This document shows, piece after piece, positions 56,241 to 64,000 of a stretch of 64,000 nt of DNA. The translations under genes were made by a program, and so were the position numbers. The notes beneath the pieces were generated by a model. That model was not told the DNA's origin, did not search any database, and worked only from the letters and a program-made list of their open reading frames with translations. Origin of the DNA: Wurfbainia villosa. Lineage: Eukaryota > Streptophyta > Magnoliopsida > Zingiberales > Zingiberaceae. The stretch lies in the NCBI GenBank assembly GCA_025175895.1, contig CM045988.1:90245137-90309136 (forward strand), read 5' to 3'. Every line of letters starts with the position of its first letter. The stretch's first letter is position 1.

Positions 56241-56656
56241 AATTATTTTTAGTCCATCTTCCATGGCTTCACTAGGGTAGACTCAGTTTGACCAATAAGT
56301 TGACCGTTTACAGAACTCTCTTCATTCTCTAGGGGGCCAGCCTCCACAGGATTCTCATGAACCCTGTGCTTCAGCAGTTCTCAACACAACTCAGCATATG
56401 TTATCTGTCCTTCATAGCAGCCCCATACGTGATGTGCAACTACCATGAGATCATTTGACAGAGAGCATACCAAGGCTCATATCCAATAATTGTCCAGTAA
56501 TGGAAACTTCTGCTACTCGAGTCTCCTAAAAAAACCATCGAGCCTTTTTATGTGTCTGATGACCCCACCATCGGGATTATAAATTATCTCTTCAATAGCT
56601 TCCCTCAATTAGTTTCGTAACACATCACGACGGGTCATTGTAGTGACCATCCGTGT
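56241..56656 (-). pseudogene. Extra gag-like frame upstream of gag in copia-2
   Basis: From ATG 56656 one frame of about 138 codons runs to TAA near 56241 with only four internal stops and no frameshift. It reads MTRMVTTMTRRDVLRN, then LREAIEEIIYNPDGGVIRHI, KRLDGFFRRLE, then after two stops ALVCSLSNDLMVVAHHVWGC and YEGQITYAELC, then ELLKHRVHENPVEAGPLENE. The pattern (helix-rich, SLSNDL, GQITYAEL) recalls the C-terminal half of gag capsid proteins, but it is distinct from the gag at 55889. Its function is unknown. Preservation of one frame at this age suggests it once encoded a protein. Confidence 0.55.
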
Positions 56657-57540
56657 CATCTGAAATTGAAATAAATCAAGTCAGTACAAAATCGACTAAT
56701 CAGTACGAAACCGGCTTAATCCAATTTATATGAGCATAGACCTTACACAAATAATTACGAAAATCATTTCTTCGTAATTTTAGGAGTTTTCGGTTGATGA
56801 ATTCAACTGAACAATCGACTCCCTTAGTTTGAGTTATTTTATTCCGAGTTCAAATTGTTCTAACAACTATTCAACACTTGGGTTATGATATAAATTGACC
56901 ATCGTCAATTTTACTAATCAACTTTGGTTAATCAGGCTTGTCTTTCTTTGCCAAATCACAAGCATTTCTTGTTATTTCTAAGTGAAAAAAAAAAACTTCT
57001 CAAGACACTGTGCAAATTAATCACGTGGCCTCTTAATACCGAATTCTCACAGTATTTTTAATGGCTTCACGAAGGAAGAGAAGCTGTCCAAAATTTTCCC
57101 GTGGCTTCTAGAAGGAAAAAAAATCATCCGTCCACAGCTTCACAGAAGGAAAAAAAAAATTATAGCCATCTAATTTTTCGGTGGCTTCCCAAACAAGGAA
57201 AAATAACAAAAAAAACTGTCCATTTTTTTTTCACAAAGAAGGGGAAAAAAATAGCTGCCCATTTTTTTTCATAACTTTGCAAAGGAGAGAACAAAACTCA
57301 CAGAAAAAAAAATTCAGAACATCGTCCTTCATCAACAAATATATGAAAAAAAAAATTTCACATTCGCTCTTGCATAAGACAGCGAAATTTGTTTCGTGTC
57401 GAGCACGTGTTGTATCCAAGCCTCGTAATCAAATGATTTTTCTATTTCGACCATCTAAAATACTCGATCGAGAATTTTTTTTCCTATTGCGAAGAATCCA
57501 TGAACAACAAAGTAAAATTTAAAGATAATATTATCTAACA
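56657..57540 (-). other. Leader of copia-2 with short imperfect repeats
   Basis: Non-coding. At 57060-57290 the theme GGCTTCnnGAAGGAAAAA followed by CTGTCC/CATC-type words recurs about five times with spacing of 50-60 bases. Open frames over the A-rich part (for example 57181-57522) are compositional. Confidence 0.55.
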
Positions 57541-57554
57541 CGCTCTGATACCAA
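57541..57554 (-). promoter_or_regulatory. Primer-binding site of copia-2
   Basis: CGCTCTGATACCAA on the plus strand, that is TTGGTATCAGAGCG next to the 5' LTR on the coding strand. It matches the initiator Met-tRNA 3' end. Confidence 0.92.
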
Positions 57555-57904
57555 TATTAGATATAGATTATCAAGGTATGTATAAATTTATAATATTGTA
57601 AATACTTATAATTTTTAACGAAGAATTTGATATCCAAGCTTTATACTTGTACTCGTCGCCACAAGGGCAATTACAATAGAAAAGTCCTCTACAGATTCAC
57701 GAATCAAAACTCACCTTTTCTCCTTAGATGATCATCTCTTCTTTCTTTTTTTTTTTTTATAGTTTGGCTGAAAACTTTTGATTTTCAAACATTAATACAT
57801 TGACTGCATAACTTATGCTAATATTGAATGCTTTGGCTGCTTTTGGTTGCAATGGCTGATGTAGCTGCACAATTTATGCGCAGTCATAACGTCTAATGCC
57901 TTCG
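57555..57904 (-). repeat. 5' LTR of copia-2
   Basis: 350 bp, partner of 50122-50473. Both contain GTATAAATTTATAATATTGT, GATATCCAAGCTTTATAC and GGGCAATTACAATAGAAAAG. Confidence 0.9.
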
Positions 57905-57909
57905 GGGCG

Positions 57910-58865
57910 GAGCCACGTTCTATGATATCTGGATATTAGTTCGGATAAAATTTTTTACTGTAGCATTTTAAAAAAATCACACTTAGTAGTTCCGAAAAAA
58001 AAATTAATCTGATAATTAATTCAGAATTAATCTAGGGCTTAATCCGGGATTGACTCCTCCATGGACTATGCTTCCGTTTTAGCTAGTCGATTAATTAGGC
58101 TTGGCCACATGCCAAGCCTAGTCGAGCAACCAAACTTTTTAGTCTTCTCGGTCGAGCAACTAGGGTCACACCACTAACAAATCGTCAGATTAAGATTGTT
58201 CTGCAATCGGATCGAACAATAAATTTTAATTTTTATAATAAAAAAGAATATTTTAAGAAATAAGCATGTCTTTTGAAAGATGTTGTGCACCATTTGAGAT
58301 ATTCCAAAATAATATTCAAGTACGTCTTCCGTGAATTTACCTTTTGTTGACGTTCATGGGTTTTTTCAAGTTGTGTATGTTTATGACACCATAGTTATAA
58401 ATAACCCTTTAAAGAGAAAAATAGATGATGTTTATTGACTGTTGGTGCACAGATGACTGTGAACAATGGATAAATGCAGTATGATGCGTGCATAGAAAAC
58501 CTGCTCGATGTGCCAACGGGAAGCGGAGTCTAATTCTGTCGGAATTTGTCAATCTAGTGACTTTCATTAATTTGTCTCACGATCATTGTGAGGGAGATAA
58601 ATTATGGAAGACTCTATGAATTTTGACGTGGTAGCTAAGACATGTAGGAGTCATCTGAATCTAAAAAAGGATTTTAGACCTTCTTCGAAATCGATCCTTG
58701 TCTTATCCGTAAGCTCCGTCGTGTCTTAATCATCACGCCATCTCCGTAAAGATCTAGCATGTAGGTCAATTGATGACTTGATCTCACAAGTCAAGCAGAG
58801 TCTAATTCCCACATCTACTTCTGGTGCACAATCATCCGGTAACCTTGGGACAAGATGCAGGAGGG
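57910..58865. other. Gene-free stretch
   Basis: No coding frame is supported. A perfect 9-bp stem with 5-base loop (AGGCTTGGC CACAT GCCAAGCCT) lies at 58097-58119. TGTTGGTGCACAGATGACTG at about 58441 resembles an LTR start but has no partner in the window. Confidence 0.4.
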
Positions 58866-59067
58866 ATTTCGCATCTGATTGGTGATATACTCCATCGTGC
58901 GACTATTTCAGGCCTTTAAGAGGGAGCTACGTGGCAAAGGACGATTGCGAAAAATGCATGACTTAGCGATTTCTTCTATGATATTTCTTATTTATGGCAA
59001 GCTCGTAATAGATGTCATTTTGAAGATTGTGAGCTGAGTATCGAGAGGTTGTTCTTCAAAATACAAA

Positions 59068-59070
<3 letters not shown>
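58866..59070. repeat. Dispersed repeat, copy 2 (first copy 7589-7795)
   Basis: Shares GATATACTCCATCG, CCTTTAAGAGGGAGCT and AGTATCGAGAGG with 7589-7795. It is followed by an (AT)n run at 59072-59100. Confidence 0.75.
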
Positions 59071-59102
<32 letters not shown>

Positions 59103-59109
59103 CTCCTGG

Positions 59110-59590
59110 TGAAAGGAGGTTATGATCTATCTGGCTTTAACTTTTCTTTTCGAATGCGATCACTATTATGGATCTTGTTATATCTTTTTCCAAATGCAAT
59201 ACTAAATTACAATCTATTCAAATTAATGAAATTACATATTTTATTGTTGTTGGTAAAAGCGAGACTAGACGAAAAGCTAATCAAATTGATACTTTGTATC
59301 AAATAAAAATTATTCATTGGAGCTCTCATTTAGATTTTCTTTACAGCTTAATAGATATGTATGGTGTAATTATTAATGTTCTTAATGGCATCATCATCAC
59401 TAATGGTTCATCTACTTCGGATGCGTGAGGAATTTGATTGTTTTTTAAAAGTGATAAAGTATGTTGATTTCATTTGTATTTTGTATTCGAGGTATAAAAT
59501 TACATGTATCACAAATTTATTATATTGTGTCTTATAATAAAATTTTGTTGATATCATAAATGCAATAAATTTGATTTCTACAACTACAAT
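59110..59590 (+). pseudogene. hAT-type (DUF4371-like) transposase fragment
   Basis: The frame at 59168-59428 reads KANQIDTLYQIKIIHWSSHL, DFLYSLIDMYGVIINVLNGI and then ITNGSSTSDA. This recalls the segment of plant TTF/zinc finger MYM1-like hAT transposases with ...TRWxSxxxSIxSLIxMY... and ...D(G/N)S... . After a stop, FFKSDKVC and FHLYFVFEV continue the family pattern. It is short, AT-drifted and broken by stops. Confidence 0.6.
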
Positions 59591-59618
59591 ATTTCTTCTA
59601 TCATTGAGAAATAATTGT

Positions 59619-59639
<21 letters not shown>

Positions 59640-59650
<11 letters not shown>

Positions 59651-59796
59651 CTCTTGTCCGTCGAGACCGTGCGCACCTATGCGCACTATGCTTGCAAGTG
59701 CACAGTGATTTCATTATACACAGCGTAGTGAAATCACTGTGCTGTGAGAGGAGCACGCACAGGCCCGTACAATTTGGGCATGCAGGAGATCTTTTT

Positions 59797-59867
<71 letters not shown>

Positions 59868-60655
59868 CATTTTTTTTATTTTCAATATTGAAAAATAATA
59901 ATTGTCAATTACTTTTTAAATTAAATTTTAAGTAGATAATAAATTTAAATTCAATTGGAGCTCAATAAAATTGTTAATAAATAATTCAAATAGATGATTT
60001 AAATTAATGCAATTAGATAATGATATAGATAGTCTTGTTTGATAAGGAGTTCGAGCTCAATATGAATTTTAAAAATTAAACTTTGTTTTAAATCAATCTT
60101 AATAAGTAATATAATTTTCAGGGAATTTACATAGTCTTCTAGAGAAAAAACTGCATTATAATACTTATTCAACAATCGTAGAATCAGAACATAAACACTC
60201 AACTTAGGAGTAAAAAATTTATTATAAATGAAGTTTAACTTCCACTTAGTAATCAACACGTAATAATGGAAGATAACTAATTAATCATTAGCAACGCTTA
60301 TTTATAATCTTTTGTTTTTATTATCAATGTATCATTGTAAAAACAAAAATAAAAAGGTCAAAATTACTAAATAATTATACTTAAATTTATTTTAACATGC
60401 TTAAATATTAATTAAAATTATTTAAATTTGATTGGAAGTTATCTAATTTAATCAATCCCCAGGAAGTAATTTCGAACTTAAACTCCAGAATAGTTAATCA
60501 AAATTACTTAGAAATTATTTCCCGATCCACGAACGTGCGCATAAAGGAATGTGTCACTTTTATGTTTTGTCGCCACAGGATGATCTGGGACATAAATGCT
60601 TATGAATCGATTTTCAACGTAAAATATAAATCGTCTATTGTTTTAATCAATGAGT
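59640..60655. repeat. Segmental duplication, left part of copy B
   Basis: Counterpart of 43898-45008, including one palindrome-microsatellite unit (59640-59865). Homology stops exactly at AATCAATGAGT (60655). Copy A continues into the host-gene region; copy B into the hairpin element. Confidence 0.87.
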
Positions 60656-60967
60656 CATTACAATAAAAATTCAAATAAGTAATGGTAAAAAATCGTTGTC
60701 TATTATTCAAAAAATTCATGGTAAATTGATTCGTTGTGAAAAATGGGACGCTCAAAGACAACGGTGAAAACCCGTTGTCGATTTAAGGAAAAGACGACGG
60801 TTTTTAACCGTTGTCTTTGAACATTCCATTTTTTTTAACGCGTTAATTTTATCACGAATTTTTTGAATTATAGATAAAGATTTTTCACCGTTATCTTTTA
60901 ACTAAAATTATAATAATTTATAATGGTTGTCGATGCATAAATTTATTATAATTTTTTATTACTCGAT
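60656..60967. mobile_element. CACTA-type hairpin MITE related to CACTA-3
   Basis: Starts CATTACAATAAAAATTC (a decayed CACTACAACAAAAA) and ends near AATTTTTTATTA. Inside are GACAACGGTGAAAACCCGTTGTC-like pairs, and two halves (about 60680-60780 and 60790-60900) are imperfect reverse complements, as at 31560-31776. Confidence 0.65.
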
Positions 60968-61260
60968 ATCTTTTATAAAAAAAACATAATTTCAATCATT
61001 CAAGGAAGCTTTAACGAAACCCTCATTTAATATTTCTTTCGGGACAGACAAGCATACAAATCTCACGTGCCGCTTATAACTCTTTCTTCCTTTGCAAAAT
61101 TCCCAAGATACATCTAAATTTGGGGAATTTTCAGTATTACATTTTTTATATTTGTCAATGAGGTACTTTTTTAAAAATATATATATTTTTTTATTAAAAA
61201 AATATTTTTTTATTAAAAAAATAAAAAATTCTTCACTGCACGACTAGAAAAAAAATTGTT
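60968..61260. repeat. Segmental duplication, right part of copy B
   Basis: Counterpart of 49636-50080 without the Tourist-like MITE. An extra (T)n/(A)n expansion lies at 61165-61230. Confidence 0.85.
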
Positions 61261-61299
61261 TTATTTTGAGATGCAACTGCATGGAGTTGTCAAGTTGAG

Positions 61300-62049
61300 T
61301 TGGATCGTCGAGTTGGCCCGCTCCATCAAATAATTTAAGTAGATTGAATTGAAATTTTATCAATCTGTCATTTTGACGCACTTAAATATATCGACCCGTG
61401 TGGGTTGCGGATCTAGACGGGTTGGCCAGCGATGGGCTCGGGTTGGCCTGCGGATTGAGAAATGTCAAAAGATAGAACATGTAAAAATAAAATTATATAA
61501 GTTTTTTGATCAATATTCTAACATTAATAAGAGAAGGTTTTCATCATCACAATCTTCTTCTATCACACATGCACCTCAATAAAGTAAAAGAGAAATTAAG
61601 AGGAAAGAACAAAATAATATTTAATGTAAGTTCTCTAATACTTTTTTTATATACTCTAATTGGTTTATATTATCTTATCACTGTTATTTCAATCGATGTA
61701 GGAAATGATAACATATCAAAGTCAAATAATTACAAAAGCTGAAAAATCTCAATTGGATCTCTATTTGGAGGAGTAAAAATTTAAATTTACATATTATCAA
61801 GATTTGAATATTTTGAAGTATTTGAAGAATGAAAGACATCGGTACTCAACTTTTTCGGTTGATAATTAAATCTCAATTATAAGATTTTAGTTATTTCAAA
61901 TGTTTATTTTTTTAATCATAGTACTACATCTGCCTTACCGATCATCGTCTCAAACTCTCAACACCTTAGTAATTTTAGATATAATTTTTTAATTTTTGTG
62001 ATCTACGGGTTAACCTGCCTAATCTACAACCCGTCTTGGGTTGAATTTG
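61300..62049 (+). mobile_element. Internally deleted hAT element
   Basis: The left part contains GTGGGTTGCGGATCTAGACGGGTTGGCC. The right part contains CTACGGGTTAACCTGCC and CAACCCGTCTTGGGTTG, the GC-rich themes common near hAT ends. Between them 61724-61876 reads AEKSQLDLYLEE, a stop, then DLNILKYLKNERHRYSTFS, which matches the C-terminal dimerisation region of BED-type hAT transposases. An N-terminal-like piece (KFFDQYSNINKRRFSSSQSS) is at 61500-61570. The catalytic centre is missing. Confidence 0.6.
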
Positions 62050-62085
62050 GTGTTAGTGCAATCGGCCCAGGTCATGATTGACCGT
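62050..62085 (+). repeat. Fragment of the 23093-24385 LTR family
   Basis: GTGTTAGTGCAATCGGCCC followed by AGGTCATGATTGACCG resembles the LTR start at 23093 (GTTGGTGCAATCGACCGAGG). Only about 35 bases are visible before the next LTR begins, which probably interrupts it. Confidence 0.5.
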
Positions 62086-62197
62086 GTAAAATACCAAAAA
62101 AAAAAAACCTTATGGAATTTTTAAGAAATTTTAGAAATTTGCCTGGACTTAAATGGAAATTTCTAAAGTATTTTTGAAGAAAGATTTAATATGTGTA

Positions 62198-62315
62198 TAG
62201 GATTGGACCCGACCCGATTTAATTGGACCCGACCCGATTCATTTGGACCCGACCCGATTTAATTGGACCCGACCCGATTCATTTGGACCCGACCCGATTT
62301 AATTGGACCCGACCG
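62198..62315. repeat. 20-bp tandem repeat in the LTR
   Basis: TTGGACCCGACCCGATTTAA / TTGGACCCGACCCGATTCAT alternate for six units, nearly perfect, giving a higher-order period of 40 bp. Confidence 0.93.
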
Positions 62316-62327
62316 CTTGCTTCATTC

Positions 62328-62392
62328 GCGTAACGCACAGCCGACGTCGCGTAACGCACAACTGACGTCGCGTAACGCACAGCCGACGTTTC
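62328..62392. repeat. 21-bp tandem repeat in the LTR
   Basis: GCGTAACGCACAGCCGACGTC and close variants occur three times, directly after the 20-bp array. Every unit is CpG-rich. Confidence 0.92.
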
Positions 62393-64000
62393 TCCTTTTC
62401 CTCGCGATTTCATTACTTCTTCGCGAGCTCTCGTCCTCTCCGAAATGAACGACGTCGAGCGATCTTCCCTTCCTCGCGGCGAGCAGCGGCGGCTGGACCA
62501 TCCACGGTGGGCTCTGCAGGCGAGCGGGAGCAGAGGGCAAACGAGTGGCGGGGGGGAGCTTGAATTGGCGACGCTTCGACGGTGAGCTGCCGATTTGGGG
62601 GTTTTGCCGATCGTCGCCGGTGCTAGGTAAGAGCTGATCATTTCCTTACCTTGCACGAAGATTGAATGTGTAGCCGTGTTCCTTCATTGGGTATGATTTG
62701 TGGCGAAGGGCAGAGTTGTCGGCGCTGGGATTTCCGGCGAACAAAGTGATTGAAGAAGGAAGGCGATGCCTCCTCGGTGGAAGATTCGCGTCGGCAGAGT
62801 TGCTAGGGCAGGGAGGTGGTTTCGGCAGTGGTTCGATGGAGGCTTTCACGGTTGTCGTCGGAGCAAGCGTCACTGCAGTTGGGCATTCCAACCGGAGGTG
62901 GAGCTGTTGCGGCAGACCGAGCAATTTGGGGAAGGGTTGGCTGTCGATGAGGTTCCGATTTGCCGGTAAGCACGAGCCATTCCTTTTTGTTCTATAAATC
63001 TAGTTCAATTTGTTATGTTGCTGTGGATTAAATGTTGTTGTTGTTCTTTTGTTGTCTATCGATGTGTGTTCTATGTTGTGCGGCCAGTGTCGGAGTTTTG
63101 GCCGAATGGGATGGTGTGGGGAAGAACTGATGGGTGTTGGTTATTAACGAAGTGTTTTAAATAGTTAGATCCCTAAATTAGTGTGGCTGTGAAGAATGTA
63201 GTTCCTGGCCACGAAGGGGTGAATCGGCCGTGTGTTAGAGATTTATCGACGGTGGATGGTTATTTGCATATCGAGGTGTTGGTGCGTGATTTGTCTATAT
63301 GCTGATTGGATATGAATTTGTTTGTTCTATTATTTGTCGGATTAGTGGGTGTGTGAGGAGTTGTAAGGTTGTAGTTGAGCTGTAAATAGGGTTGTCTTTG
63401 GCCACGAAGGGGTAAGATTTGTATCCTTTGTTCTAGCTGTTGGATGTGGATATTCGGTAAGTGTGGTAATGTATGGGCTATTGGTGATGTTCTATTGTTG
63501 AAACATTGGTTATGTCATGTGGATAGAGAGAATTAGATTGGGAGAATCAGTCCAGGATGGATGTAGATCTGGGGTTACGAGAGGTGTGTGTTCGAAGTTC
63601 TAACTCGTAGACGAGGAAAGAATGAGAACCTAGAAATGACGTAGTAGTTAAGTTGTGTAGTTGTTTAACGCTTGTGCTTAAACATAGTTGCTATTATGTG
63701 CATGTTTGGGATACGAAGCAGGTCCGCGACCGTGAGGATTATTCGAGCTTCGTATCAGGTGGGTAATTTCCTACCTGGTCCGGGTAGATGTATTGCATTT
63801 CAGATTTAGTTATTTATATGAGCATGTTAGGTGTTCATATTACCTTGACCCTGCTCTTATTATCGTATGCTTAAACTTATCGTTTGATGTATTTATGCTC
63901 AATTGTTGATATCACACATATACCCTATCATGATTTAGGAGTTATAGATGTGATGTAAATTGACCTAGTTGTTTAGCAAGGTGTAAATGTTAGTACGGAG

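Larger units (their letters stand above)
50117..57909 (-). mobile_element. Ty1/copia LTR retrotransposon (copia-2), full length, defective
   Basis: LTRs at 50122-50473 and 57555-57904 (about 350 bp) are flanked by a perfect 5-bp duplication GGGCG (50117-50121, 57905-57909). The element reads on the minus strand. Primer site TTGGTATCAGAGCG is adjacent to the right LTR, and polypurine tract AGTGGGAGA is adjacent to the left LTR. Order: extra upstream frame, gag, protease, integrase, reverse transcriptase, RNase H. The LTRs differ more than those of copia-1 and coding has several frameshifts, so it is older. A GC-rich insertion (about 53240-53685) separates integrase from reverse transcriptase. 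Confidence 0.95.
62086..64000 (-). repeat. Partial LTR of the solo-LTR family, minus strand
   Basis: Starts TGTAAAATACCAAAAAAAA, the complement of the solo-LTR end (TTCCATATTTTACA), and runs past the window edge. It shares the TACGAAGCAGGT...GCTTCGTATCAGGTGGGTAAT block (63713-63770) with 29285-29365 in opposite orientation. A GC-rich region with tandem repeats (62200-62400) and frames near 62280-62990 corresponds to the GC-rich U3/R region of the solo LTR. Whether a full element follows cannot be seen. Confidence 0.75.

Noticed and set aside
58441..59070. Solo LTR starting TGTTGGTGCACAG
   Set aside because: No CA end with target duplication and no partner found; the start alone is not enough.

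Overview
The window is nuclear DNA of a flowering plant, most likely a monocot. The evidence is nested CACTA, copia, gypsy-like, hAT and FAR1/MULE-type elements, spliceosomal introns, and a gene with a GC-rich first exon; the species cannot be named. I see one convincing host gene, a two-exon gene of unknown function at 46079-46943. I recognise no rRNA, tRNA or CRISPR array. Nearly everything else is mobile DNA, mostly broken.

Layout, left half. A tandem repeat (1-865) leads into a 3'-truncated CACTA element on the minus strand (about 866-7588, CACTA-1). Next come a FAR1/FRS-type transposase pseudogene (7896-9415) and a complete but dead Ty1/copia element on the plus strand (9644-18646, copia-1). 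After that lie a partial LTR element that keeps gag-like coding sequence and its 3' LTR (about 20541-24385) and a viroplasmin/RNase H N-terminal domain fragment (about 24700-24985).

Middle. CACTA-2 (25791-42716, plus strand) is homologous to CACTA-1 in opposite orientation. It is bounded by CACTA ends and a TAG target duplication. Two later insertions split its transposase gene: a 3.5-kb solo LTR (27261-30808, duplication GTGTG) and a second-family CACTA element (31538-37577, duplication GAT) that carries intron-containing pieces resembling host genes. CACTA-1 keeps both target sites unoccupied, so the order of events can be read directly.

Right half. Two diverged blocks, 43898-45008 plus 49636-50080 and 59640-60655 plus 60968-61260, are collinear copies of one ancestral segment. 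The first encloses the host gene; the second lacks it and carries a CACTA-type hairpin element instead. Between them lies a minus-strand copia element (50122-57904, duplication GGGCG, copia-2) with an extra gag-like reading frame upstream of gag. There are also MITE-like insertions, one with a low-complexity core of about 640 bp built on the theme CGACGATCG, and hAT fragments. The window ends inside a minus-strand LTR of the same family as the solo LTR (62086-64000).

None of the transposase or polyprotein genes is intact. Many stops in copia-1 and the CACTA copies sit where family motifs or the sister copy have Trp, Arg (CGA) or Gln codons, which suggests decay of methylated cytosines.
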